Under the pieces are notes generated by a model. The model worked only from the letters and a program-made list of their open reading frames with translations, was not told where the DNA came from and did not search any database. A stretch of DNA of 64,000 nucleotides from RGIG1681 sp017467625 (GTDB lineage: Bacteria > Bacillota > Clostridia > Christensenellales > UBA1242), in the NCBI GenBank assembly GCA_017467625.1, contig JAFUSN010000001.1, positions 22,663 through 86,662 on the forward strand, read 5' to 3'. Positions 50,822 through 59,420 of this stretch are shown piece after piece (the first letter of the stretch is position 1; every line of letters begins with the position of its first letter). A program made the translations under genes and the position numbers.

Positions 50822-51190
50822 CTAAAACTCCAAACCTGCTTCTCTTGCACCATCAGCAACTGCTTTAACACGACCGGTGTAAATGTAGCCACTTCTATCA
50901 AAAACAACTGTTTTTACACCAAGTTTTTTTGCTCTTGTGCCAATTTCATGTCCAACAATGTTTGCAATTTCAACTTTTGTTTTTCCTTCAAGTTTTTTAG
51001 CAAGTGCCTTATCTTTACTTGATGCGCTGCAAATAGTTTTTCCAGCTTTATCATCAATAAGTTGAGCATAAATTTCATTTGTTGAACGATAAACATTAAG
51101 TCTTGGCATTTCAGCAGTTCCCTTCACGGTAAATCTAATACGATTATGCTTAGCTTTTCTTACTTCATTTTTATCAACTTTTTTAAACAT
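50822..51190 (-). CDS. rplR: Ribosomal protein L18
   Basis: A 122-residue 5S rRNA-binding protein. It has RIRFTVKGTAEMPRLNVYRS, QLIDDKAGKTICSAS and the ending VFDRSGYIYTGRVKAVADGA. Its length and position are normal. Confidence 0.98.
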   Translation of the reverse strand: MFKKVDKNEVRKAKHNRIRFTVKGTAEMPRLNVYRSTNEIYAQLIDDKAGKTICSASSKDKALAKKLEGKTKVEIANIVGHEIGTRAKKLGVKTVVFDRSGYIYTGRVKAVADGAREAGLEF

Positions 51191-51200
51191 AACTCACTCC

Positions 51201-51764
51201 TTATTTTTTACCTGATGAAGTTTTCTTGATTTCTTTTCTACGAACATGCTCGTTTGTATAGTAGATTCCATATCCATGATATGGTTCGACTTTTTTGATT
51301 GCTTTCACATCTGCTGCAAATTGTCCAACTTGTTCCTTGCTGATGCCTGAAACAAGAATTTCTGTTGCAGATGGACATGTAACTGTTAAATATGAAGGAA
51401 TTTCAACATTAACAGGGTGTGAGAAACCAATGTTAAGAACAAGTTTGTTTCCTTGAACTTGGCATTTGAAACCAACACCATTAATTGTGATTGACTTTGA
51501 AAAGCCTTGAGATACACCAGCAACCATGTTAGCAATAAGTGCTCTGTATAAACCATGTTTTGCATTGGTGTCTCTGTTGCCATCACCAGCAACAACTACG
51601 ATTGCGTTTTTGCCTTCATGTTCTGCCTTTTCAAGTGCAATGTTTCCAGTTACTTGTTGTTCTAAAGTTCCCTTTGGTCCTTTAACAACAACCACTTTGT
51701 TTTCATTCATTTCAACTGTAACATTTTCTGGGAGAACAATTGGGGTTTTTCCTACACGACTCAT
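51201..51764 (-). CDS. rplF: Ribosomal protein L6
   Basis: A 187-residue protein at the factor-binding stalk base. I start it at 51764 (MSRVGKTPIVLPENV), with GGAGG upstream and the family-typical beginning. Its C-terminal basic segment (NEHVRRKEIKKTSSGKK) is typical. Confidence 0.98.
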   Translation of the reverse strand: MSRVGKTPIVLPENVTVEMNENKVVVVKGPKGTLEQQVTGNIALEKAEHEGKNAIVVVAGDGNRDTNAKHGLYRALIANMVAGVSQGFSKSITINGVGFKCQVQGNKLVLNIGFSHPVNVEIPSYLTVTCPSATEILVSGISKEQVGQFAADVKAIKKVEPYHGYGIYYTNEHVRRKEIKKTSSGKK

Positions 51765-51777
51765 TCCAATTTCCTCC

Positions 51778-52173
51778 TTACCATACATAGGCGAGAACTT
51801 CGCCACCGATTCCTAATTTTCTTGCTTGTCTGTCTGTCATAACGCCTTTTGATGTAGAAACAATAACAATGCCAAGTCCGCCAAGAACTTTTGGAAGATC
51901 TGCAGCACTAGCATAGATTCTTCTACCAGGTTTTGAAATACGTTTTAAGCCAGTAATAACTTTTTGGTTTTTGTTAACATATTTAAGCGATACAACAAGA
52001 TCTTTAAATTTTCCGTTTTCAACTTCTTCAAAACCAGCAATGTAACCTTCGTCAAGCAAAATTTGCAAAATTGATTTCTTCATTGTTGAAGTTTCAACTG
52101 AAACAGTGTCATGCTTAGCGATTTGTGCATTTCTAATTCTTGTAAGTAAGTCTGCGATTGAATCATTAACCAT
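51778..52173 (-). CDS. rpsH: Ribosomal protein S8
   Basis: A 131-residue protein binding 16S helix 21, MVNDSIADLLTRIRNAQIAK to STSKGVMTDRQARKLGIGGE. S8 is the usual translational regulator of the spc operon. Confidence 0.98.
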   Translation of the reverse strand: MVNDSIADLLTRIRNAQIAKHDTVSVETSTMKKSILQILLDEGYIAGFEEVENGKFKDLVVSLKYVNKNQKVITGLKRISKPGRRIYASAADLPKVLGGLGIVIVSTSKGVMTDRQARKLGIGGEVLAYVW

Positions 52174-52188
52174 TTATCTTTCCTCCTA

Positions 52189-52374
52189 TTACCAGCTTGC
52201 TTTTTTAATTCCAGGAATTTGACCTTTATATGCAAGTTCTCTGAAGCAAATACGGCAAATACCATATTTTCTGAGAACTGAATGAGGTCTTCCACAAAGT
52301 GAGCATCTTGTATACTCACGAGTTTTATATTTTTGTGTGCCCTGTTGTTTATTTATCATTGATTTTTTTGCCAT
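52189..52374 (-). CDS. rpsN: Ribosomal protein S14, type Z
   Basis: A 61-residue short zinc form with CSLCGRPHSVLRKYGICRIC giving four Cys ligands. This C+ type is characteristic of Bacillota. It lies between rplE and rpsH. Confidence 0.98.
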   Translation of the reverse strand: MAKKSMINKQQGTQKYKTREYTRCSLCGRPHSVLRKYGICRICFRELAYKGQIPGIKKASW

Positions 52375-52384
52375 GTTTCTCTCC

Positions 52385-52945
52385 TTAGGCCTTGAAAGGC
52401 ATTCCCATGAGTTTTAAAAGTGCTCTAGCTTCATCATCTGTTTTTGCTGTTGTAACAAATGTTACATCAAATCCTCTAATTTTCTCAATCTTATCATAAA
52501 TGATTTCTGGGAAAATAAGTTGTTCTTTAATTCCATAGGTATAGTTGCCTCTGCCATCAAATCCGGTTGTTGCATCAATTCCACGGAAGTCACGAACTTT
52601 TGGAAGTGCAATTGCAATGAGTCTATCTAAAAATTCATACATTCTTCTACCACGAAGAGTAACTTTTGCACCAATTTTTTGACCTTGACGAAGTTTGAAG
52701 TTTGCAACTGACTTTTTAGCAGTTGTGATTGCTGGTTTTTGTCCAGAAATAGCTGCAAGTTCTTCAACTGCAATGTTGAAGCTCTTTGAGTTATCTTTTT
52801 CAGCACCAAGTCCCATGCTTAAAACAATTTTGTCAATTTTTGGAACTTCATTAACATTTTTGTAACCAAATTGTTTAAGTAAAGCTGGAACAACTTCATT
52901 AACATATTTGTCTTTAAGTCTTACATCTGTTGTTTTCTTTGCCAT
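52385..52945 (-). CDS. rplE: Ribosomal protein L5
   Basis: A 186-residue 5S rRNA- and tRNA-contacting protein. Conserved features are LRQGQKIGAKVTLRGRRMYE and GRGNYTYGIKEQLIFPEI. Its length is slightly above the usual 179. Confidence 0.98.
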   Translation of the reverse strand: MAKKTTDVRLKDKYVNEVVPALLKQFGYKNVNEVPKIDKIVLSMGLGAEKDNSKSFNIAVEELAAISGQKPAITTAKKSVANFKLRQGQKIGAKVTLRGRRMYEFLDRLIAIALPKVRDFRGIDATTGFDGRGNYTYGIKEQLIFPEIIYDKIEKIRGFDVTFVTTAKTDDEARALLKLMGMPFKA

Positions 52946-52948
52946 TTG

Positions 52949-53461
52949 CTACACTCCTCTTTGAGATGATCTTGAAGTTTGTGGCTTTTTAGCTACTGCA
53001 GTTTTTGTTGCCTTTTCAGCTTCAGCTTTAGTAGCTCTCGACTTTTTTTCTGTTTTTGGTTTTTCTGTTGTTTTTGCAGTTTCGGTTTTTTCTTCTTTAA
53101 CTGCCTTTTTAGCTGCTTTAGTTTCCTTTACAAATTTGCCATCGAGTGATGCGCCACATTTAGCGCAAACTCTGTGCTTTTTGCCTTCAACTTCAGCATG
53201 TCTAACACGAGTTGCTTTTCCACAAGCTGGGCAAACAACATTAACATTTGAAACATCAATAGCTGCTTCTTTTTTAACAAGTTCGCTCTTTTCTTGTGCA
53301 GTTCTTGCTTTTTTAGCTTTTGTTACAAGGTTAACACCTTCAACAACAACTCTTGTGTGATCTTTAACGGTTTTTACTGCGATTACCTTTCCCTTTTTAC
53401 CAGAGTCTTTTCCAGTGGTTACCAAAACGGTATCGCCAGTTTTAATACTTACCTTTGCCAT
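52949..53461 (-). CDS. rplX: Ribosomal protein L24 with C-terminal extension
   Basis: A 170-residue protein. The KOW-type core (KTGDTVLVTTGKDSGKKGKV) spans about residues 1-110, and has two CxxC pairs (CPAC and CAKC), a zinc-ribbon-like feature. From about 115 to 170 there is a Lys/Glu/Thr-rich tail (KEEKTETAKTTEKPKTEKKS) absent from typical L24. Confidence 0.96.
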   Translation of the reverse strand: MAKVSIKTGDTVLVTTGKDSGKKGKVIAVKTVKDHTRVVVEGVNLVTKAKKARTAQEKSELVKKEAAIDVSNVNVVCPACGKATRVRHAEVEGKKHRVCAKCGASLDGKFVKETKAAKKAVKEEKTETAKTTEKPKTEKKSRATKAEAEKATKTAVAKKPQTSRSSQRGV

Positions 53462-53473
53462 TTCTTTTCCTCC

Positions 53474-53845
53474 TTATAAAACTTCTGGTGCAAGTGAAAT
53501 AATTTTCATGAATTTTGGGTTAGCACGAAGCTCACGAGCAACCGGTCCAAAAATACGGGTTCCCCTTGGGTTTCCATCATTATTGATGATTACTGCTGCG
53601 TTGTCATCAAACTTAATGTAACTTCCATCTTCTCTTCTAACACCCTTTGTTGTTCTAACAATAACTGCTGTAACAACATCGCCTTTTTTAATGTTAGCAC
53701 CTGGGGTTGCAGATTTAACAGAAGCTTTGATAATATCGCCAACACTTGCAGTTTTAACAACTGAACCACCAACAACATGGAAGCACATAATTTCTTTTGC
53801 GCCTGAGTTGTCAGCAACACGCAATCTTGTTTGTGGTTGAATCAT
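53474..53845 (-). CDS. rplN: Ribosomal protein L14
   Basis: A 123-residue protein, MIQPQTRLRVADNSGAKEIM, a family-typical start. An in-frame GTG six bases upstream is better placed for AGGAG, so the start is not fully certain. RGTRIFGPVARELR is conserved. Confidence 0.98.
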   Translation of the reverse strand: MIQPQTRLRVADNSGAKEIMCFHVVGGSVVKTASVGDIIKASVKSATPGANIKKGDVVTAVIVRTTKGVRREDGSYIKFDDNAAVIINNDGNPRGTRIFGPVARELRANPKFMKIISLAPEVL

Positions 53846-53864
53846 AATCACTTATCTCCTAATT

Positions 53865-54131
53865 TTATTTAACTTTTTCAACAATTCTAACGAGTCTCCA
53901 TCTCTTATCTTTGCTGAGTGGACGAGTTTCTGCAATTTCAACAGTGTCGCCAATATCGCATTGATTTTCTGGATCGTCTGCTTTTACCTTTGTTGAATGA
54001 TTAAGTGTTTTTCCGTATACAGGATGAAGTTCTTTTGTTTTGATAACAACAACAATTGTTTTGTCCATTTTGTTGCTTACAACTTCACCTATTCTGGTTT
54101 TTCTTTCATTTCTTACTTGTTCATTTGCCAT
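53865..54131 (-). CDS. rpsQ: Ribosomal protein S17
   Basis: An 88-residue OB-fold protein binding 16S rRNA. Conserved parts are GEVVSNKMDKTIVVVIKTKE and GDTVEIAETRPLSKDKRWRL. Confidence 0.98.
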   Translation of the reverse strand: MANEQVRNERKTRIGEVVSNKMDKTIVVVIKTKELHPVYGKTLNHSTKVKADDPENQCDIGDTVEIAETRPLSKDKRWRLVRIVEKVK

Positions 54132-54142
54132 ACTTCTTCACC

Positions 54143-54418
54143 TTAACCCTTTTTCTCTGCATCGACTTTTGCAGATTTCTTTGTTGTTTTAGCCACCTTC
54201 TTAGGTGCTTCTTCTGGTCCTTTTACAAGGCCAAGTTCTCTTTGACGAAGAACTGTTTTAACTCTTGCAATGTTTCTCTTGCAAACTGTGATTTCGTTGC
54301 TGTTAGCAAGGCTTCCAGTTGCATGAGTGAATCTTAAATTAAAAAGTTCTGCTTTTAAACTTGCAAGTTTTTCAGCAAGTTCAGCATTTGTGAGAGAATT
54401 AAATTCTGTATTTTTCAT
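54143..54418 (-). CDS. rpmC: Ribosomal protein L29 with C-terminal extension
   Basis: A 91-residue protein. Residues 1-65 are a normal L29 helical hairpin (LAEKLASLKAELFNLRFTHA, then NIARVKTVLRQREL). The last 25 residues are a Lys/Ala/Pro-rich tail (KVAKTTKKSAKVDAEKKG). Its ATG overlaps the rplP stop. Confidence 0.97.
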   Translation of the reverse strand: MKNTEFNSLTNAELAEKLASLKAELFNLRFTHATGSLANSNEITVCKRNIARVKTVLRQRELGLVKGPEEAPKKVAKTTKKSAKVDAEKKG

Positions 54419-54855
54419 TATTCACCCTCCTTTACATTAGGAGTTTCAACTTCACGAGTGATAATTTTTGTAGCACATGGAAGTTTGTATTTAGCACGAG
54501 TTAAAGCTGTTTTCATAGCTTCTTCTGATGTGTGCTCAACCTCAAAAATAACTCTGCCTGGTTTGATAACTGCTACCCAATATTCAGGTGAACCTTTACC
54601 AGAACCCATACGAGTGTCAGCAGGTTTCTTTGTTACTGGTTTATCAGGAAAAACATCAATCCAAACTCTTCCACCTCTTTGGAAGCTTCTGTTGATAGCA
54701 ACACGGCCAGCTTCAATTTGGTTTGATGTGAGCCAGCAAGGTTCAGTTGCAACAAGTCCCATTGAACCATAAGCAAGTTTATTGCCTCTTGTTGCTTTGC
54801 CGGTCATTCTTCCTCTTTGAACTTTTCTTCTTTTAACTCTTTTTGGCATTAACAT
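54418..54855 (-). CDS. rplP: Ribosomal protein L16
   Basis: A 145-residue protein lying at the peptidyl transferase centre, MLMPKRVKRRKVQRGRMTGK. GSGKGSPEYWVAVIKPGR is the signature. Position between rpsC and rpmC is normal. Confidence 0.98.
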   Translation of the reverse strand: MLMPKRVKRRKVQRGRMTGKATRGNKLAYGSMGLVATEPCWLTSNQIEAGRVAINRSFQRGGRVWIDVFPDKPVTKKPADTRMGSGKGSPEYWVAVIKPGRVIFEVEHTSEEAMKTALTRAKYKLPCATKIITREVETPNVKEGE

Positions 54856-54856
54856 A

Positions 54857-55528
54857 TTAGTTCTTACCTCCTTGAGCTTGTTTTGTTAAATCTACTTTAC
54901 CAAGAATTTCACCTTTGTAAATCCAAACTTTAACACCAAGCTTTCCGTAAATGGAAGCTTCTGCAAAACCATAATCAATGTCTGCACGAAGTGTTTGAAG
55001 TGGAATTGAACCAAGGTGAAGTTGTTCGCTCCTTGCAATTTCAGCGTTGTTAATACGACCTGAAACCATAATTTTAACACCTTTAACGCCTGCTTTTTGG
55101 CATCTTGAAAGTGCTTGTTTCATTGCACGACGGCAAACAATTCTTTGGTCAAGTTGTGCTGCAATTGATTCAGCAACAAGTTGTGCATCAGCATCTGGAG
55201 TTTTAATTTCAACAACATTGATATTAACTTCCTTTCCGCCAGCAACTTTTGAAAGTGCTTTTTTCATAGCTTCAACGCCAGCACCTTTTTGTCCAATAAC
55301 CATACCTGGTCTTGATGTGTGAAGTGAAATCAAAACTTTGTTATCGTTATTTCTTTCAATAACAACTTTGGCAATACCAGAATTATTATATTTTTTACTA
55401 ATGAACTCACGAATTTTGTTATCTTCCAAAATGTAAGCAGCTAAATGCTTTTTATCTGCAATCCAGTTGCTATCCCATGCTTTGTTGATACCAACTCTAA
55501 GTCCATGTGGATTAACTTTTTGTCCCAT
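54857..55528 (-). CDS. rpsC: Ribosomal protein S3
   Basis: A 223-residue protein, MGQKVNPHGLRVGINKAWDS, with a KH domain (VIGQKGAGVEAMKKAL) and the C-terminal MVSGRINNAEIARSE motif. It is part of the mRNA entry channel. Confidence 0.98.
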   Translation of the reverse strand: MGQKVNPHGLRVGINKAWDSNWIADKKHLAAYILEDNKIREFISKKYNNSGIAKVVIERNNDNKVLISLHTSRPGMVIGQKGAGVEAMKKALSKVAGGKEVNINVVEIKTPDADAQLVAESIAAQLDQRIVCRRAMKQALSRCQKAGVKGVKIMVSGRINNAEIARSEQLHLGSIPLQTLRADIDYGFAEASIYGKLGVKVWIYKGEILGKVDLTKQAQGGKN

Positions 55529-55548
55529 AATTTCCTCCTTGCCTCTTT

Positions 55549-55938
55549 CTACGCCTTTTTCTCATCAAGAACAAATGTGATATGGCTGTTTCTTTTCTTG
55601 ATTGAATGTGCTCTACCTTTGCTTACTGGTTGGAACCTTTTAAGGGTTGCTGCTCCATCAGCATAAGCTTCTGCAACATATAAATTTGCTTTGTTCATTC
55701 CAAGATTATTTTCTGCATTTGCACCAGCGCTTTCCAAAACTTTAACAGCTTCTTCAGCTCCAACATTTGGCATATTGCGAAGAATTGCAACTGCTTCTGT
55801 GTAATCTTTTCCACGAACTAAATTTAAAACAATTCTAACTTTTGATGGTGAAACCCCAACATTTTTAGCTGTTGCTCTTGGTCTTTTATCGGAATTTTGA
55901 GCATTTTTTTCTGCTCTAACTTTTTGTCTAGTAGCCAT
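55549..55938 (-). CDS. rplV: Ribosomal protein L22
   Basis: A 129-residue tunnel protein. VGVSPSKVRIVLNLVRGKDY and SIKKRNSHITFVLDEKK are conserved; the loop at GAATLKRFQPVSKGRA reaches the tunnel. Its start overlaps the rpsS end by one base. Confidence 0.98.
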   Translation of the reverse strand: MATRQKVRAEKNAQNSDKRPRATAKNVGVSPSKVRIVLNLVRGKDYTEAVAILRNMPNVGAEEAVKVLESAGANAENNLGMNKANLYVAEAYADGAATLKRFQPVSKGRAHSIKKRNSHITFVLDEKKA

Positions 55939-56219
55939 TATTTACCTCCCTTCAAAGACTTTACGCCAGCGTGACCTTTATAGGTTCTTGTTGGTGCAAA
56001 TTCACCGAGTTTGTATGAAACCATCTCTGCTGTAATATATACAGGAATGTGCTTTCTTCCATCGTAAACACCAATTGTGTGACCAACCATGTCAGGAACG
56101 ATAGTTGAAGACCTTGACCATGTTTTAATTACATGCTTTTCATTAGATGCATTCATAGCTTCAATTTTCTTCATAAGGCTCTTTTCAACAAATGGGCCTT
56201 TTTTAACTGATCTACTCAT
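55938..56219 (-). CDS. rpsS: Ribosomal protein S19
   Basis: A 93-residue 30S head protein, MSRSVKKGPFVEKSLMKKIE. GHTIGVYDGRKHIPVYITAE and LGEFAPTRTYKGH are conserved. Confidence 0.98.
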   Translation of the reverse strand: MSRSVKKGPFVEKSLMKKIEAMNASNEKHVIKTWSRSSTIVPDMVGHTIGVYDGRKHIPVYITAEMVSYKLGEFAPTRTYKGHAGVKSLKGGK

Positions 56220-56230
56220 CTCTTTGTCTC

Positions 56231-57058
56231 CTAATTGATTCTCTTAACAATTAACTTGTTTGTGCGACTCTTTTTCTTTCTAGTCTTATAACCAAGAGCA
56301 GGTTTGCCCCATGGAGTCATTGGACCAGCGTGGCCTACAGGAGCCTTTCCTTCGCCTCCTCCATGTGGATGGTCTACTGGGTTCATTGCGCTACCACGAA
56401 CGGTAGGTCTAACACCCATGTGTCTCTTGATACCAGCTTTACCAATTGAAACAATTTCATGTTCAACATTTCCAACTTGTCCAATTGTTGCACGACATGT
56501 TTCTGGAACTTTTCTCATTTCCCCTGATGGAAGACGAAGTGTTGCGTAACCATTTTCAAGAGCCATGAATTGTGCACTGTTTCCTGCGCTTCTAGCAAGT
56601 TGTCCACCTTTTCCAGGATTAAGTTCAATGTTGTGAACAACAGAACCAACTGGAATGTGAGTAAATGGAAGTGCGTTTCCAACTTTAATTTCTGCATTTT
56701 CACCGCTTTCAACTGTGTCACCAACAGCAAGGCCAATAGGAGCTAAAATATATCTCTTTTCGCCATCTGCATAATTTAAGAGTGCAATGTATGCTGATCT
56801 GTTTGGATCGTATTCAATTGTAGCAACTTTTGCAGGAATGTTATCTTTATTTCTTCTGAAATCGATAACACGATATTTTTGACGGTTTCCACCGCCGATG
56901 TGTCTAACGGTAATTCTACCATAGCTGTTTCTTCCACCTGTTTTCTTCTTGGTTTCAAGAAGTGATTTTTCAGGTGCTTTTGCAGTAACCTCTTCAAAAG
57001 AAGCAGTTGCTCTGAATCTTCGACCAGCGCTGGTAGGATTTGATTTCTTTATTGCCAT
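56231..57058 (-). CDS. rplB: Ribosomal protein L2
   Basis: A 275-residue essential 50S protein near the peptidyl transferase centre. GRITVRHIGGGNRQKYRVID and the MNPVDHPHGGGEGKAPVG segment are conserved. The C-terminus (KKKSRTNKLIVKRIN) is complete. Confidence 0.98.
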   Translation of the reverse strand: MAIKKSNPTSAGRRFRATASFEEVTAKAPEKSLLETKKKTGGRNSYGRITVRHIGGGNRQKYRVIDFRRNKDNIPAKVATIEYDPNRSAYIALLNYADGEKRYILAPIGLAVGDTVESGENAEIKVGNALPFTHIPVGSVVHNIELNPGKGGQLARSAGNSAQFMALENGYATLRLPSGEMRKVPETCRATIGQVGNVEHEIVSIGKAGIKRHMGVRPTVRGSAMNPVDHPHGGGEGKAPVGHAGPMTPWGKPALGYKTRKKKSRTNKLIVKRIN

Positions 57059-57081
57059 AATCTATCTTTCTCCTTTAACCT

Positions 57082-57372
57082 TTAAGACAAACTGTCGAAG
57101 AATTCAATTGACTTGCTGTCAGCTGTAAGTTGAACAATAGCTTTTTTGTAATTTCCAGTAAGTCCTTCAGTTCTTCCTTGTCTTTTAATTTTTCCATAAA
57201 CATTGAGTGTGTTTACACTTTCAACTTTAACTTTGAAAATTTCCTCAACGGCTTTTTTAATTTGTGTTTTTGTTGCCTTCTTTGCAACTTCAAAATAATA
57301 TTTTTTGTTTGCAATGTCAGCATAACTCTTTTCTGTGAGGATTGGTCTAATAATAATATCTTGAACAAACAT
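57082..57372 (-). CDS. rplW: Ribosomal protein L23
   Basis: A 96-residue exit-tunnel protein that docks trigger factor and SRP. IIRPILTEKSYADIANKKYY and VESVNTLNVYGKIKRQGR are conserved. Its ATG overlaps the rplD stop. Confidence 0.97.
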   Translation of the reverse strand: MFVQDIIIRPILTEKSYADIANKKYYFEVAKKATKTQIKKAVEEIFKVKVESVNTLNVYGKIKRQGRTEGLTGNYKKAIVQLTADSKSIEFFDSLS

Positions 57373-57989
57373 TATGCGCGTACCTCCTCAATTTTCTTTG
57401 CAGCGTCTTTTGTGATTACAACTGCATCTGAAACAACCAAGTCATATGTGTTTAAAACATCTGCTGTTGTTACATAAGCGTTTTCAAGGTTTGCAAATGC
57501 ACGGATTGCATTGTCATTAACGCCATCTGTTACAACTGTTACTCTTCTTTCAAGTTTAAGAGCTTTAAGAGCTGCAACAGCTTCTTTTGTTTTTCCTGTC
57601 AAATTGATTTCATCAACAACTTTAATTGCACCTTCAGCCATCATTGTTGAAAGAGCACTAACAAATGCTGCCTTTCTCATTTGATCAGTAAGCTTTTTAG
57701 AAAAATCTCTTGGCTTTGGAGCAAAAACAATTCCACCATGAATCCATTGTGGTGAACGGATTGAGCCTTGACGAGCACGACCTGTTCCTTTTTGTCTCCA
57801 AGGTTTTCTTCCTCCACCAGCAACTTCGCTTCTGGTAAGAGTTGATTTTGTGCCTTGTCTTTGATTTGCAAGATAGGTAACAACTGCTTGATGAATAAGA
57901 TCTTCATTATATGGAGCCTTAAAAACTTCATCAGAAAGTGTAACTTTTCCTACTTCTTCGCCAGCTAAATTATAAACTTTTGTCTGCAT
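57372..57989 (-). CDS. rplD: Ribosomal protein L4
   Basis: A 205-residue protein whose long loop (STLTRSEVAGGGRKPWRQKG) lines the exit tunnel. SIRSPQWIHGGIVFAPKPRD is conserved. L4 represses the S10 operon in enterobacteria; whether it does here is not shown. Confidence 0.98.
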   Translation of the reverse strand: MQTKVYNLAGEEVGKVTLSDEVFKAPYNEDLIHQAVVTYLANQRQGTKSTLTRSEVAGGGRKPWRQKGTGRARQGSIRSPQWIHGGIVFAPKPRDFSKKLTDQMRKAAFVSALSTMMAEGAIKVVDEINLTGKTKEAVAALKALKLERRVTVVTDGVNDNAIRAFANLENAYVTTADVLNTYDLVVSDAVVITKDAAKKIEEVRA

Positions 57990-58005
57990 AACTTTTTCCC
58001 CCTAC

Positions 58006-58635
58006 CTAAGCTTTTACAGCGCTGCAAATTGAAACAACTGCACCGCTAGCCCCAGGAATTGCACCTTTAATTAAAATAAGGTTTCTTTCTGCATCGACTT
58101 TTGCAATTTCAAGATTTTGGATTGTAACTTTCTCATTTCCCCAATCACCAGGAAGTTTGTGTCCCTTAAATACTTTTGATGGGGTTGAGTTTGCTGCAAG
58201 CGCACCAGGTGCTCTGTGAATTGGACCAGCACCATGGCTCATTCTCTGTCTTGAAGCATTCCATCTTTGAATGTTTCCTGAGAATCCATGACCTTTGCTG
58301 TAACCAGATACATCAACTTTGTCACCAGCGTTGAATACGCTGCATTTAATTTCTGCACCAAGCGTTAAACCTTCAGCAGAAATTTTAAATTCTTTTAAAT
58401 ATTTTTTAGCTGAAATGTTAGCTTTCTTTAAATGTCCAGCTTCAGCCTTTGTGAGTCTTGATTCTTTTGTATCCATAAATGCAAGTTGAACTGCGTTATA
58501 GCCATCAACAGTTTCAGTTTTAATTTGTGATACATAGCAAGGACCAGCCTCAACAACAGTCACAGGGATAACAACACCAGTTTCAGTGAAGATTTGTGAC
58601 ATACCGATTTTTTTGCCAAGTATTGCGTTTTTCAT
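58006..58635 (-). CDS. rplC: Ribosomal protein L3
   Basis: A 209-residue protein, ILGKKIGMSQIFTETGVVIP, with the conserved GHGFSGNIQRWNASRQRMSH and HRAPGALAANSTPSKVFKGH segments near the catalytic centre. Length is normal. Confidence 0.98.
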   Translation of the reverse strand: MKNAILGKKIGMSQIFTETGVVIPVTVVEAGPCYVSQIKTETVDGYNAVQLAFMDTKESRLTKAEAGHLKKANISAKKYLKEFKISAEGLTLGAEIKCSVFNAGDKVDVSGYSKGHGFSGNIQRWNASRQRMSHGAGPIHRAPGALAANSTPSKVFKGHKLPGDWGNEKVTIQNLEIAKVDAERNLILIKGAIPGASGAVVSICSAVKA

Positions 58636-58662
58636 AGTATCTTTTTCTCCTCCTGCGACCTA

Positions 58663-58971
58663 TTATAATTTTATTTTGATATCAACACCTGCTGGGAGCT
58701 CAATCTTCATGAGTGAGTCAACCGTTTTTGCAGATGGGTTGTAGATATCAATCAACCTTTTATATGTTCTCATTTCAAATTGTTCACGACTGTCTTTATA
58801 TTTGTGAACTGCACGAAGTATTGTAACAACTTCTTTTTCTGTTGGCATAGGAATTGGTCCTGAATATTTAGCACCAGACTTTTTAACAGTCTCAATAATT
58901 CTTGCTGCACTTTGGTCAACAAGGTTATGATCATATGCCTTTAATTTAATTCTCATTTTTTGTACTGCCAT
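58663..58971 (-). CDS. rpsJ: Ribosomal protein S10
   Basis: A 102-residue protein, first gene of the supercluster. MAVQKMRIKLKAYDHNLVDQ and GPIPMPTEKEVVTILRAVHK are conserved; it is also NusE in antitermination. GGAGG precedes the ATG. A long leader and consensus promoter lie upstream. Confidence 0.98.
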   Translation of the reverse strand: MAVQKMRIKLKAYDHNLVDQSAARIIETVKKSGAKYSGPIPMPTEKEVVTILRAVHKYKDSREQFEMRTYKRLIDIYNPSAKTVDSLMKIELPAGVDIKIKL

Positions 58972-59252
58972 TATTTTCCTCCAAGTTATTATTTACCGAA
59001 ATCACATTGCGCCACTGGGTTATTCAGCTTTGGCGTGCGCATGTGCTCCGTCGCCTTAATCTCTTGTCAAGACTATTGTCCGCCGAAGTTATCTTTCTTG
59101 GGCTATAATAAGTAACCTCCGGCATCAACCCGATATTTTAAGTTCCAAAAGTAATTTGGAGTTGCAAATTTTAAATCATCTGTACTTTCCTATTATTTTT
59201 GAATTGTGATTTACAAAAGAGCGCAAACCACCCCTACCCTCAAAATATAACC
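58972..59252 (-). promoter_or_regulatory. Long structured 5' leader of the S10 operon
   Basis: About 280 bases separate the predicted start site from rpsJ. They hold several hairpin-forming segments, for example TCTTGACAAGA and CTCCAAATTACTTTTGGA, and GC-rich stretches unlike the AT-rich surroundings. No coding frame of note occurs. A ribosomal-protein autoregulatory leader is likely by position, but I match it to no known motif. Confidence 0.5.
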
Positions 59253-59258
59253 TTAATC

Positions 59259-59287
59259 ATTTTACTATACACCCGGCTTCGTGTCAA
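59259..59287 (-). promoter_or_regulatory. Promoter of the S10-spc-alpha supercluster
   Basis: TTGACA, 17 bp, TAAAAT on the minus strand: near consensus, the only clear promoter for about 15 kb of ribosomal genes. Confidence 0.88.
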
Positions 59288-59372
59288 GTGGTTTTTATAA
59301 AATAATTTAATTATTTTTTATGTCCACTAAATTTGCTTAAATTAGATTTTTTTTAAAGTTTAAGTATTTCAT

Positions 59373-59401
59373 TTGTCTTTAAATTACATCTTCAATATAA
59401 T
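59373..59401 (+). promoter_or_regulatory. Promoter of the HAD nucleotidase gene
   Basis: TTGTCT, 17 bp, TATAAT, followed by GAGGTG and the ATG at 59421. Confidence 0.7.
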
Positions 59402-59420
59402 AATAAGCGAGGTGAAACAA

